A stretch of DNA of 64,000 nt from Isoetes taiwanensis (taxonomy: Eukaryota > Streptophyta > Lycopodiopsida > Isoetales > Isoetaceae), in contig JAJEKV010000013.1 in the NCBI GenBank assembly GCA_021234155.1, positions 19,292,438 to 19,356,437 of the forward strand, given 5' to 3'. The stretch's first letter is position 1, and each line of letters opens with the position of its first letter. The translations under genes and the position numbers were made by a program. This document shows, one piece after another, positions 33,307-45,578 of this stretch. The notes under the pieces were generated by a model. That model made no database searches. It was not told the origin of the DNA and saw only the letters and a program-made list of their open reading frames with translations.

Positions 33307-36300
33307 CTATTGTGTAGGCTGGAGGAAACCAAAGAGCCGGTTTGCTATGAGTGCGCGAACCAGTGGGATGATTCCAATAAGAGCAAGCTGGAGCTGCTCT
33401 GAACTACTGGTTCTAATGCTAATCTGCCCAGAACCTCGATTATTCAGATTAGCTCGTGCTGTCATTGTAGTCTTGCCAATAGAGAACTGTGACTGTGCAT
33501 TTCCTCCTATCGCAAGATCTCCATGCCACTTCATTACAGAAAATCCTAAAGTGGAAACATTACGTCCAATGGGGAAATCTTCATCTCTGAGTGTCACCTC
33601 TAATGTTCCACCATATGCCATGTCACCTTTTCCTGTGAGAGCACCTGCATTGGAAACTATTTTCAGTCGCTTCCCAACAACCAATCTATCCTCGATCTTC
33701 ATTCCACCGGCAAATGTCTCCCCAAGTTTCGTAAGAGCAAGTCCAGCTGTTGTTTTATTCCGTTTAAAGTTGCTGAAACGGGTTTCACTCCTTAGGGTAT
33801 ATGAAAAATCCTTTCCAATGGTCTGTACATCAAATCCTGTCAGAGTAACTTTGCCTTCTCCATGCTTCACTGAGGCTGCACATTCCATTGTCAAATTTGT
33901 TTCCTTCTTATCTTTCGTTATTTGTCCCGAGACTGAAGCAGGAACCTTACTTTTTATGACAAACATTTTCTCCAAGTTCAGACCATCATACCCACTATCA
34001 TGGTCCCATCCATGAGTCTCCAATACAGGCCTGACAAGCCATTGGTTCGCAGTATCAAGATAGCGATACCTATGAGTCGGACTATCGGAATCAAAAGTGA
34101 GCGGCAAGGCCATGTCAGGTAATGGCACTGGAACAGCTGCTGATCTTGCGTTTTCATCATCATACCCATCATCTACAGACTGTATGTCTTCATTTTTGCA
34201 GAGCCCATCCTCTTTTCGCCAGATTTCTTTTGCGTCTTTTCAGCTCTTCTTTCCATTGTTTTTCTGGAACAGCTTTTCCCGAAGCTCCAACTCCTCAAAA
34301 TAGGCTTTCTTATTCTGCTTATTCAACTGATTTATTTCTTCCTTGGTTAGCCTTCTGAAAGGTGGGAGCTCATCATACTCTGCTTCTGCATCTGAATCAT
34401 CCTCATCGTCCATATCCTCATCTGATTCATCCTCATCACCTATTGGCTCCTCTGGTAATTTTAATTGGGCACGGGATTGCAAAAGAGAAGAAAGCAGAAA
34501 TGGCAGAGGCGGAACCTTGGAACGTGTACCGAATGGTTTACCTGGGCTGCTTTCTTGCAACTTCAACAAAGAATTAGCCTCCGCCAATATCTTAGATGCA
34601 AAACAAAGCAAAAGTAGCTGAGGCTTCCATAATTGCCCATTTGGCAACACCCTTTCACCATTTCTGTTTGTTCTACATGCTGGATGATTTTCTACAAGAG
34701 ACACAGGGTTCATGAGTCTCATGTCTCCAGCAGCTTGGCGTATTGTCTGCTGCACAATATGGGAGCGTTGTGCAACAAACATCTCATAGCTCAGAGGCAC
34801 TCCGTTGGGCCCATCAGGGGGGGCCGAAGAGGCATGTGTTAGTACAACTATTGCATTAAACCAAATTTGGGGCCCAAATGTATCAGTTATTGTGCGAAGC
34901 AATGGCAAATCTCCATAATCCCTGCTTTGCATGTCAAGGCGATCAAAGTAGAGGACAATGTCTGGTGGAGATCGCTTGATAAACCTTTTGACGGACGACA
35001 TCATTTTCTCATTTTGCCGCTGGTCAGATACCGAAGGTAACAGACCTGGAGTATCAATCACTCTTAACTTAATACCATGCACAGTTCCTGTTATCTCCTG
35101 AACCTTCTTTGTGCCCCAGCTAAAAGCATTAGTCTCTGTTTTAGTTTCATCAAAAATGGAATTTATGGTGGCACTCTTTCCTACTCCTGTCTTACCAAGC
35201 AGCATGATGGTACATGCAAAATCCAGTTCCTCTTGGCCAGCTGCCTCCTGCTCTTCAGCAATTGCACTTGCTCTATCAAAACTAAATGCACTATTTCTGG
35301 AACCACGGCCACCTCTGAGCTGTTCTGCCAATCCAAGCCTGTAAAGGACCTGTGCAACAACAACATTGTGGGCAGATTGGCCAAGTCTGTTAGCAAGGCG
35401 TAAAAACCTAACTCTAATTTGCTGCAATTTCTCGCGAGTATCCTCATTGCCATCACTAGGTTCACTATTAGACTGGCTATTTGCAGCAGCTGATGATTGT
35501 GAAGCAGTAGTTCCACCGCTCGGAGATTGCTGGACAAGCCTAGAACCAGGTTCCAGGGAAGGCATGGCCCGGCTAATAGGTGTAGGCCTGGCTGGTAAGG
35601 AAGGTCCCGATGCTCCCAGGGTAGGCCCTGCAGGTTTGCCCATGGCATCATTACTGGCTGCAGAAGCTGCTACTATTTTCTCAAGGGCAGTGTCAAAGCT
35701 TTCTTCACTTCCAATACTGGTTTCTCCATCCCCAGCATCCTCAGTGTCGTCTGCAACAAGAGCACGGATTGGTGATAGTGTTTTACGGGCATCCGCAACG
35801 GCAGCTTGTGCTGATTGTGCTTCTCGAAGCTCTGACTTCAGCTGTCTTAATTCAAGAAGCACATCACTCTCAAATAACTCTTCCTCGTCCTCATCTTCCT
35901 CTTGCCCACCATTCACTTCTAGCTCCTGCTTACTGAGTGCAGCTTCTGGAGATATCGACTCCAGAGCAAGTGCAGTGGTTCCATCATGACTCACACTCTC
36001 GTCTTTCTCAGAGACATCCATCGTTTTCGTCTCCAGCTCAGGTTTCTCCTGCTCAAGTTTCTCATCGTTATAGTCAACATGATCTAAGTCTTTGGTTTCA
36101 TATATCACAGTGTCCACCTCTGGCTCAACCGGTGTGGCTTCTGCAACTTGCTCATTTGGAGTTGGAGTTGTCGCTTCTACCACATCTTCAACCTCCAGAG
36201 ACAAAGGCTGCTTCTCTACATTGAGCTCTCCTTTAGCCTCAGCTTCTGGCATCAGGGGAGCATTTGCATCCTTTGCATCATCTGATGCTTGTTCTTCGAA

Positions 36301-37665
36301 AGTCTTAAATTCTGACTCTGGTTCCTCCAACTGCGCCAAGGTCTGTTCTTTAAGTTCTACAGACTCAGGAGCCTCCTCAAGGGGTATCGTTTCTGCTGAG
36401 GCAATTTCAACCGCATCCTTTGTGTCATCATCCACAACTTCTGGAAAACTTCTTGCATCCACCTGCCCTGCTTCAACAGGAATAGATTCCCCTTCTTTTG
36501 GCTGCCCTTCATCGGCATTCATTTGTGACAACACTGAACTTTCCTGTCCAGCATCATCAGATGCAACTGCCCTGATGGGTAACAAGCCGGAATGCAGCTC
36601 ATTCTCATCCTCAAAGTCTGACTGCTGGGCATTTACGAAGCCAACTTGCTCTGGTTCAATGTCTCCATTATCTACCACTGCATTTTCGTCAACAAGGTCT
36701 GTTCCCTTTACTTTGTCCACATCATTTAGAGTTTCATCTATGCTTTCATTAGATTCCTCCACAGGCTGGTCAACATCATCTGAAACAACTGCTCTGATAG
36801 GCATTAAACCAGCATGCAATAAATCAGAGTCACCTGTGACTTCCACATCCTCTGGTTCTTGCTCCTGGTCCTGGCCATCGGAGAATTCATCCTCATTTGA
36901 AGCGACTTCATCATTATCTAATTCAACTTCTTTAACTGCCTCCACTTTATTATCTTCAGAAACGTCTCCATTATCCAAGGAGTCTTTCTGAGGATCCACA
37001 GAAAAATTTGCTTCATTTGCATCACTAGCTTTAGATTGAACAAACACCTTACCGGACTGCATGCCTTTAGGACTCACCGCATCATTTGCAGTGTCATTAC
37101 TTGCTGCTGAAGATTCTGCTATTCGCTCCAATGCGCTGTCAAAACTGTCTCCACTGCCTGCACTGCCAAAACTAGCCTCCCCATCCTCATCATCGTCCTC
37201 TACATCTTCAGAAACAACAGCTCTGATAGGCACCAAGCCAGCATGCAAGACCTCTTGATCAGGAGAAGATGGTACCAATTCTGGCTCTTCAAACTCAGCT
37301 TCAAGCTCTGGATTCTGGTCACCCTTTTTTTCCAGTTCCAGATTCGGTCCCCCATTTGGCGTTTCCTGTTTCTCATCCAAAACCGAACTTGCATCAAAGG
37401 ATGGCTGCTCCTGCTCCAAATCTATCTTCTTATCATTGAATTTCGCCGTTGGTTCATTATCTTCATCCGCTGAAGTCTCTAAAACCCCATTTTCTGCTCT
37501 TGAAACTTCTGCTTTCTTATCATTATCAACCACAAAATCCCCAAGGCTTTCAGTGGTTACTGCACCTTCAGAGCTATCAGAGCTGGATTTCTCCGCTTGT
37601 ACCTTATCCTCTGCTGTCGTCTCTGGTGAGATGGCTTGTTCATTGACTGCCGAATCCTCCGCCAT
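33307..37665 (-). CDS. TOC159-like: TOC159/TOC132-like plastid import receptor, with an in-frame TGA
   Basis: A GTPase receptor of the outer chloroplast envelope that binds precursor proteins with TOC34 and passes them to the TOC75 channel. The frame has 1453 codons. Acidic A domain: residues 1-740, very rich in Glu/Asp/Ser, with four copies of a PIRAVVSDD-type motif (144-154, 289-297, 363-371, 632-640). GTPase domain: P-loop GKTGVGKS 824-831, DTPG 871-874, THAS 943-946, ENHPAC 992-997. A second acidic loop (1072-1100) leads to the M domain, which runs to the C-terminus (…DTHGWDHDSGYDGLN…) and lacks a classical transmembrane helix, as in the family. Codon 1142 is TGA (34242-34240). Around it the residues NNGKKS-stop-KDAK stand where relatives have a QWKEEL-RRRK-type sequence in another frame. 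So two opposite one-base indels (in the A5 run at about 34258-34262 and the A4 run at about 34228-34232) are inferred. Sequencing error or a young pseudogene are the alternatives; the rest is intact. The ATG is the first in frame and follows a stop-containing 5' UTR. Confidence 0.93.
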
Positions 37666-37764
37666 AGCTAAGGTTTCCTCAGCTCTCGCGCCTGAAACCT
37701 CTTACTGCGGCCTTGCACCACAATCCAGACGCTGTTACTGAAATGGGTTTTGCCACATCTAGGT

Positions 37765-37924
37765 CTGCAAGCAAATTCGGCCACACCCCACAAACCCCAA
37801 AACAGAAACAGTAAATTAGAACGCAAAAGATAAAACCATGGTGCCAAAAATATCTACTTTGCATCAGACTAACCGTGGTTAGAGAAGGACAAAGGGAAGA
37901 ATAGCATTGGATGAGAAGACTCAC
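37765..37924 (-). other. intron in the 5' UTR of the TOC159-like gene
   Basis: On the minus strand CTTCCG|GTGAGTCTTC at 37925/37924 and GCTTGCAG|ACC at 37765/37764 bound a 160-bp segment. Both sites fit plant consensus well. The ATG is 99 bases downstream of the acceptor. Such leader introns often raise expression. Confidence 0.65.
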
Positions 37925-37925
37925 C

Positions 37926-38170
37926 GGAAGGGTTTGAAGGATCAGGTATTGAGGGCGGTCAATACCCACCACTCAAAATTTCCTGCTTTTTTTTCCTTGT
38001 CGCCTTGTAAAAATCCCTTCTCTCTAGCCTATCCACCGCAAATGAACGACTAAACAAAGGCATGTGCCTCTGCTCTGTTGGCTTCTGAAAGCTCTTCCTA
38101 CGTGGGAGGAAAGAAGCGGAAAAACAAGCATAGCCTAGTATACTAGTAAAAAAGCACCTTTTTTGCAAAG
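37926..38170 (-). promoter_or_regulatory. first exon and promoter region of the TOC159-like gene
   Basis: The leader exon upstream of the intron is purine-rich on the minus strand. No sharp TATA box is seen, and the start site cannot be fixed by eye. Confidence 0.35.
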
Positions 38171-39839
38171 AATGGAATTTAAATGCAGAAAATGGCCCTC
38201 ATTTCTTTTATTTGTTTATCTTTTGTTTCATGCTCCCTGGCCCCATCTTTCTTGGTCCCATTACAAGCACTATGGCGCACGTCAATTGTCTTGGATTGCA
38301 TTCAAACTTCTGGCTTAATTGAATTGTATTTTATTTTTGGGTTAGAGAATATATTCTACTAGGCCAACTTAGATCACCTCAATTCATATCTTACCTGGCA
38401 TCTCTGAGCTTCGGTAAAAATTATAAATAGCTTGCATGACTAATTACCCACCCCTATAGTACAGAGGTGTGAATCGCGAATCTATCTGATCAAGCTCTAG
38501 CCTTTACATATGGCCATCCACCAAGGTAAGTAAGTACTACATAAATAGAATGATGTCAAAATTGTATGTGTTAGTAGATATTGTCAATGTGTTCTCCAAA
38601 AAGATGACTACTACAAGAAATGGTAAAAATCATTTCAATTTAATTCCTCGTCAAGGTGTATTGCATGCATGTTTCTTGATGCTTTCACTATCTACTATCT
38701 TCTTCCTCAAGTACTTGATGATGCCACCGTAAAAAGGTCTAAAGATAATGAAAAAGAGAGGTTAAGACATAGATAATCAAACCGGAGAAAGCCAAACTCC
38801 AAATCCATAGGAAGTATGTTTGCATTGAATCTTTATTTGGAAAAACTATGAACTTGAACTGATATGATTGTCAAATATCTCGTTTAGCAAATTCTAAGTG
38901 AGTAAGAATCTGATGAAAGAGGAAGGGCCGCCATGGACCCTTAACATCTTCTTCACCAAGACGAGTTCGACATGTCAGATATCTTACGGAAGTAGGTACT
39001 ATAGGCAAGCATTTACCACCTTATACTTTCTATACATCTTTTGCTTATATGTTTCCTCAAGTGCTTATGCTATGGCGACCACCATGTGTATTATTATACT
39101 GCGTACAATACAAAGATGGTCGTCAAACGGGAAGCAAAAAGTAGTTGCATAAAGCAAGTTGTTAGAAACAAAAGCTATTGAGCCTGTAAATTGAATCCGA
39201 GATAAATAAAGTCTCAATCTCCTTCTCTATTCTACCTTCGTGTTCTCCTCGCAATAAACCACCAAGATCCCACAGAGGATGATATTAAACAAGCTTCAAC
39301 AAGATTCTTAATCATAGAGTTTGTTTCTTGGAACATTCACACAGAGTGCGATTAATCAAGAACACAGTAGGTAGAGTCTAATCGTCCACCGAGAACCTGT
39401 TTGATCGGGAATTTGTAGAGGAATTCCAATTGGATATAAAAGCAAGATGTGAGACCCACTTCGGAGGTCAAACCTATGGGATGTACATCCTCAATTTTGA
39501 CCTTTTTTCTTTTCATTGTTTTCTACCTTTTCTCCTCTTGATTTTATAATAAGCTCATGCAAAGTCATGTGCAAATAGTGGCAAAAGTATATTCAAATTT
39601 AGCTGCCATATCTATCCAAATGTTACTATCGCGCTTTTGTTGTAGAAAGAGCAATAGAGGATTGTTTCTCACTTTCTCACTTTTCCAAGTGATAGCTTTC
39701 CCTCCTAGTAAACAAGCACATCGAGACCTTGATCTACGTGTCCATAGTTTTGAGTGTCTTTCAAGAATCTTTACGATGCATTTTAGCACATTTCTAATGC
39801 CCTCGTTCTTGAGTCCCCAAATTCAATTCTAGGCACCCT
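38171..39839. other. intergenic region
   Basis: AT-rich with short frames only. The part 39160-39430 (…GATAAATAAAGTCTCAATC…) has the look of an LTR end, but no partner was found. No supported gene. Confidence 0.35.
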
Positions 39840-41484
39840 TCATGAGCCGAGAGACCCCTCAAACTTTGGGAGTCATGGCCCACGAGAAGATGGGCGGCCT
39901 ACGGGAAACCAAAGGCGGGCCCCGCCGCACAAACGGGTCCCGATCAGCCATCATGGACGGGGAGAGTCATCCTCCATGAAGAAGGAGGCTCGGGGCTAAG
40001 GCCTAAGGCCCCTCGAGCCCGGCCCGTAGGAAGGGATTAATTGCTCGAGACCACATAGGAACTCACGCACCGGCGGGTGGAGCGTCAAAGCGGGAATGGA
40101 GGCTAACAGTGCTTCGTGTGAGGCTAAGGTGCACTTTGGTTGGCATGGCGGTGGAGATGGAGTCTCGGCATCCCATGTGCTCAAAAGGCAAATCCCGAGG
40201 AAAAGAAGCAAGTATCCGCAGGAGCTTGGAGACCCATGCCTGCATGTGGAAGTTGGCCTTGCACACGGTGGCCGAGCGAGGCGTGAGGTCGGCGACATGC
40301 GGGCCCGCCCAGGGCCCCTGTGTTCATCACTGCGGACACCATGACAGAGGAGAGGGGCCCAGCTCTCACGGGGAGGCGATGGTCCGCGGTCGGCCCCGGT
40401 CGAGGAGGTAGAGGCGGCCACCACCGCCTCAACACCCGGGGAGCACAGTGCTCTGCGGAGCGGCCGGTGCAACCGGGATCTTGAGAGCTGGAATCCAGAA
40501 CAGCAAGCAACCCGACCCCCTTGTGTCTTTGGGGCTGCCGAGCAGCTCTCTGCTACTACTCGAGCCTAGAGCCAGGGGTTGAGGGCAACCATCCCACTGA
40601 GTGAGCAGGGTCTCCCCTACAGGAGGTTCATAGGTAGGCTGCGGCCCGGTCACGAGGCGGGGAGATAGCCAAGCGGCTGGCCGAGGCTGCAGAGGCTGTG
40701 CTCCCGGCTTCACCCGGGGAGGCGAGCGGCTGGGGCCGCTATCGCCCACGGCCTCCCACGCCCGGTGACCGCCCCCTCTTCTTGCCCGGCTCTCCGGCCA
40801 CTCCCACGCCATCCCGGCCACCTCCCGGTCACTCCCGCCATCCCGGCCACCACCACCACCCCGGCCACACGGGACCCGACCCCCAGCCCTTGGACCCTTG
40901 GCGCGAGAACTCGAGGCCTTGGTGAGGAGAGGCCTGTCTGGTAGTTCGAGGCATGCGGAAACGGCGGGGAGAGTCTCGCCCACAACATCCGAACACACAT
41001 TCACCGTCGGATGACATTCAGGAGCCGGTTCACATTTCTCAGCAACTAGGCATGGGGCTCGGCGCTTGCGGGCGTGCCGCGTGTCATATTCCGGTTCGCG
41101 GATGCAGTGCGTGATGATGCCATATTGCGCGGAAGGCGGTGTTGAAGGGGCATCACATGCGTGGGCCGGACCTCACACAGATGCGGCGAGGAGGCGCGTG
41201 AGCGGGAGCTTATCGGTTGAGAGGCATTAAGCCAGCGAGGGGGGTGCGGGGGTTGGATTCGGCGGGATGCACACATTTTCCGGCGGCACACTCTTCTTTG
41301 CCCGAACCCCGGCCCCAACCCATTTCCTGCAGCGGCCACATACGCTTCTACTACCACCCCCCCTTCTCCCGCTCCTACTCACTGCTCCCTCCGGCCCGTC
41401 ACCGCTACATCTGCCTCCGCTCCATCTACTTCTCCGACCTCGGCCTTCCCGTCCTCCTGAGCTTCGATTTGCGCATACCATCCT

Positions 41485-42408
41485 GTGACAAATAGGAATT
41501 GTGCCTGGGGTGGTCTCATGGAATTGTCGAGGCTTCCCTTGGCGAGGGGGCGATCACGAACGCGGCGTGGCAGCCGATGGATCTCATCTTCCTCATGGAA
41601 CATGGGGAGCATCTTTGAGCACAAAGCTACCGATTTCTTGGGTTACCAACATTTTCGGTCTTCAATACACATGCCGGAGACGGCGGGGTCATGGTGGAGT
41701 GGCTTGCTACTCTGCACCGGACAACCTGGCACATTAGGTTACCCTCCGAAAACGAGCGGCATACTGGGGGTGCCACGGGTTACGGGTTCGTGCATAATAC
41801 CGGTGGCAACCCTCTTTTTACTCGGCCGCTTTGTTGTTATTTCCCTCCATTGACGGCACCTTCTATCGCAGAGCCACCCGATGCGGATAGGATGGACCGT
41901 GTATGTCGATCTATATGATGACATCTGGCCGGCATCGGCAGATTGGGTAGGGTCGTCCTTCTTGGAGATTTCAATGCATGGACAGGAGTAGAGCAGCCCA
42001 TGCGACTTGACCCTCACGACGATGTCCTGCTCACTCGCCAGCAGAAGTAGGCCGCCCCGCAGTCGGATAGGGAGCCGACGGTCACTCGCTTTGGCGAGGC
42101 AGTTGCTCTGCTATGTGGCATTTTTTGACTTGATAATTTGCAATGGCCTTTCCAAAGTGGCCGATTCACCGCAAGTGCACATCGCGACATGGGACAATCG
42201 GGGGGGGTCTAGTGTGGTGGACTATGTGCTTGTAGTTGCGCAAGATATGCATCTCATCAGTTTTGGGGTGGGCACGCGGTCGGGGATGAGGAGGTGCATT
42301 CTGGATCACCTCCCACTTTGGCCCCGGACCTGGTTTGGTGAGGCCCTTGAACCCCCACTATCTGACCCCTGGCCCAGGTCCTCGGTTGAGACTTCGATTA
42401 TGGCTTGA
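41485..42408 (+). pseudogene. GC-rich LINE endonuclease remnant
   Basis: Blocks of an APE endonuclease can be read across frames: VVSWNCRG (about 41506-41530), a DLIFLMEH segment in place of the LQET block (about 41580), CYFPP (about 41840), GDFNA (41964-41978), a VDYVL block (about 42220) and DHLPL (42304-42318). These give the catalytic Asn, Asp and His groups. The domain nicks the target DNA for target-primed reverse transcription. Frameshifts near 41640, 41920 and 42010 break it. Confidence 0.8.
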
Positions 42409-44640
42409 GGCCGAGAGTTCTGTAAGATGCTCATGGGCGCCCCTCCCGGTAGTGAGGACCTCCCACTGAAGCTGACTGAGCAGACAGTGACCCATACGGA
42501 GGATCACGTGAGACCAGTGCTTTGGCGGACCCCGCTGTCGCAGCTCGAGTCGGCAACATTCCCTCGTAACCGATGGTTTGATCACGGTGTAAAGAAACAG
42601 CGGCGGCTTCCGTGCATACGGATCCGGTACCGCTTACTGCGGGCCACCACCGGCCAGTCTGAAGCCCACAAAGGGTACCTTACTGCTTTATCGGGGAGAT
42701 GTTACATTTCTTGGACTTTCATCCTCGAGGAAACCTTTTGGCTTGATTAGCCCGAGGCGGCCCGACCTACGGGGGACATCACACGGGCGTGGGAGCATTA
42801 CTGCGGCGGCTCTATGACCCTTGGGGGGAGCGATAAGCCCATACCCCAAGGATGGCCCCATTGGTTTCGTGGACGATGTTGAGGAGGGTCCGCGAACGGG
42901 TTAGCTAATGGGAATGTACCGACCTCGATGGTATCACCGGTAGAGTTACTCAAGTGGGTACCCGCTTGTCTTGGGTCCTCACTACCCGTTCATGAGCATT
43001 GCGGGGAGGGTTTCCCAAACAATGGACCCTAAGGGGTTGTTCCCATTCACAAGGCGGGCGACCCACAGCGTAGACCACCCGGACGATCATGGTGGGCTTC
43101 GATTTGCCAAACCGTTGGTCGGCATTCTCGGCAGCGCTTGACCTTGACCGGCAGGCAATGGGATGTGCGGTGCCCCTCACGCAGGCCGGGAGCTTCGACC
43201 CGCCACTCAACGATTGACCATATCTTTACGGGCGGTGCATTGAAAACTGACCGGAATCATCAATAGACTTGTATTGTCGCTTGTGGACTTCTCGCGAAAG
43301 GCTTTTGTCGGTCCCCCGAAAAGGCGTGGGCTGAAGCTGCGTCAAGCTGGGGCTCATTTGCACTTTGTGCGAGAATGCCACATCGGGTTGTATGAGAGTT
43401 GTTTTGGCGGGATCGCGGTAGAAGCGGGCCAAGCATTCACCGATAATATCGAGTCGGCCGGGGTTGCCCCTCTAGCCAACACTTTTTGGCCTCTACATTG
43501 ATCGGTTAGAGCCACAGCTTCTGCCCGAGCATGGGGGATGGCATCACGACTTTTGCACCGGGTCATCCTTGCGCTCATCTATCACGGGGCGATGTTGGCT
43601 GGCTTGGCCCCACACCCGAAGCTATCACGGTCTCACACGGATGCCCTAGACACATTTTGTCGGGGCTCTGAGACATCTTGGCGTCAATCGGCCAAGACCG
43701 AGGTGGTTCTCATATCCTCTTCCGTCACCCCATGCCTCCTGCACTCACATATCCGGGGGATGACACAGTGGGCGTCCAGCCCACCTACAAGTGCCCAGGG
43801 GTGGAGTTCCCCTCCTCGCATTTCTGGCGGGGGCGTCTATCCGGCTTATGGTGACGGCCCAGTTGAAAGCGCCTTTTATGCCATGCGAGAACAACAGAGT
43901 CTACCGGCGAGCTATATGATTGGGGCCATCGGTCACATCCCCAAAAGGGCAGTCGAACAGCAATGTCCTACCATGCGGTCGAGGTTTGGGGCCCAGTCGT
44001 CTCTTTGGTGACACGGAATGACTTGGGAGCGGTCGGAAGGCATTTTTGGCACGGGCGCAGGGTGAAACCTTCAGTCCCCTATCGGTCTAGCTGCCGAGGC
44101 TGGATTCTTGCGGCCCGGCGGCCCTTGATAGACACATCGTCTATTTTCGAGAAAGTGGTTACTATGGGTGATGTGGGCTCCGCTGCGGCTATATAATCGT
44201 GGCCATGAGTCCCAAGGCGTGCTTAGGGCTGTTGGAGGGGGTAAGAGAGATCAGTGGTTCCCAGATGGAACGTCGCAGGAGCACACCATGCGTCACGGCG
44301 CTGGCTGACCCGTCGTGACGCTGCGGGGAGTACCTAGATGCTTGTTTCCTTGGCAAGCTCACGGGACATTGCTCTAAGCAGGTCAAAATGACCCATTACA
44401 AGGGAGCACATCAACCCGAAGTGTTAGCCTCGGGGGCCCACAGCTCTACTGCGTTCCCATTTTGCCCACGAAAGCGCCGGACTCATTGCCTCCATTACGG
44501 CACGAGGTGCCCACCATCTTCGCGCTCGAAGGCAGGCGAGGTGGATTGGGAGCCCCGCCAGGGGCGACTCGGCCGCAGTCGCCAAGCGGGTGCCATTGAG
44601 GATGAGTCTCACACTTTCTAGAGTTGCCCAGCGTTCGGTG
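42409..44640 (+). pseudogene. GC-rich LINE reverse transcriptase and C-terminus remnant
   Basis: Reverse transcriptase is recognised from SLVDFSRKAF (motif A, about 43277-43306) and the block DALDTFC...KTEVVLIS (43640-43720) that follows the catalytic pair in this class. The YADD itself is destroyed near 43580. A C-terminal zinc-type region survives as GAIEDESH (about 44590-44615); the neighbouring Cys positions are mutated. The related fragment at 46460-46600 keeps CQCC and the final C there. Strongly decayed. Confidence 0.65.
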
Positions 44641-44894
44641 GTCAGGGCGGATCACGGCTCCCTTGAAATGCGGTAGGACGTGCTTGCATTTCGGCGATGA
44701 ACTGCACACCGTCGATGCGTGCCACAGGGGTCCATACATCCGGGAGGTGTAATCGGACCTCGGGCTTGAGTCACCTTTGCCCCCCTTTGGGCTGTCCGTG
44801 ACTAGGCACTACGGGGATGGTGCATGGCTGTATATATTGGGATGTTTCGCATTTTATATGATTAGCCATGATTTGTCGGCCGGTGATTCTTCGC

Positions 44895-45042
44895 CCGCGG
44901 TTTTCCCTCGAAAACCCGCCGGCGAGGGTTTTTTAATCCGGGCGTGTATCTCGCTTCTTGCTGCGTTTTGTATTGGGTCCCATAGGCCGATTGGCCTCCG
45001 TGGACGATAAAAGTACCTACCTTCCTTCCTTCCTTCCTTTAC
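44895..45042 (+). repeat. 3' tail of the GC-rich LINE
   Basis: Hairpin GCGGTTTTC-CCTC-GAAAACCCGC (44897-44919), then GAGGGTTTTTTAATCC, GGGTCCCATAGGCC, GATTGGCCTCCGTGGACG, ATAAAAG and (CCTT)n. The same order of blocks is seen at 14656-14790. Confidence 0.8.
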
Positions 45043-45045
45043 ATG

Positions 45046-45578
45046 GATTATTTAGAAATATACTCAACGACTTTACTCCATATGGAATATTAGGATGTCT
45101 ACAATTTGATACATTTTGAAGACATCTAATCAATTTCCTACAAGGTCAATTCATCATAATATACTTTTCTTCTCCTGTTTTAAGACACAACTCAGAGTTG
45201 ATTCTTTGCCCAATCAGCTATTGGGTGATTGCGGGGCTTATCTTGTCATCCCAAACCTTTAAAGCATATCTAGAGTATGTTTTCTTGAGTAAGAGCTATA
45301 AATCCCTTTCCTCTAAGTCTAAAAAATTCCATATCTACTAATTGTTTAAGCTCCCCTAAGTCTTTCATTTTACACTTTTTCTTTCAGCTGAGGGCCCGTT
45401 CCTTCAGTTACTGGGGGGAAAATGTGGAAGTGGCTCCATGTCAAATATTTGAGAGTGGAGTTTCCTTACCGCTGCCTTTGGGACACTTCTATCAGGCTAT
45501 GATGATTGGGCTGGAAGGCACTATATACAAATAGAACAATAGTCACATAAGCGGTTTGTATGATTGGATTCATCAGTC
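45046..45578. other. unassigned AT-rich region
   Basis: No coding signal. It may be part of an older element interrupted by the MITE that follows. Confidence 0.35.

Larger units (their letters stand above)
39840..45045 (+). mobile_element. GC-rich APE-type LINE, decayed
   Basis: Composition changes sharply to GC-rich and CpG-rich at about 39840 and back at about 45020. Inside are endonuclease, reverse transcriptase and C-terminal motifs in order, and a 3' tail with hairpin (44895-45010). The element ends in a (CCTT)n run, 45020-45042. The frame is broken many times. The first 1.6 kb presumably held ORF1: Pro/Arg/Gly-rich frames at 40000-41450 show no domain I can name. The clade is uncertain (CR1/RTE/RandI-like rather than plant L1). 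Confidence 0.8.

Noticed and set aside
34343..37741. Long plus-strand frames (for example 36092-36991, 35366-35989) opposite the TOC159-like gene
   Set aside because: They are Ser/Thr-rich complements of the acidic, Glu/Asp/Ser-rich coding strand, an expected shadow. No independent motif or start context.
40000..45000. GC-rich block as bacterial contamination or horizontally acquired gene cluster
   Set aside because: Endonuclease and reverse transcriptase motifs of a LINE and a 3' tail shared with an AT-rich copy in the same window explain it. The frames are broken like the other transposons.
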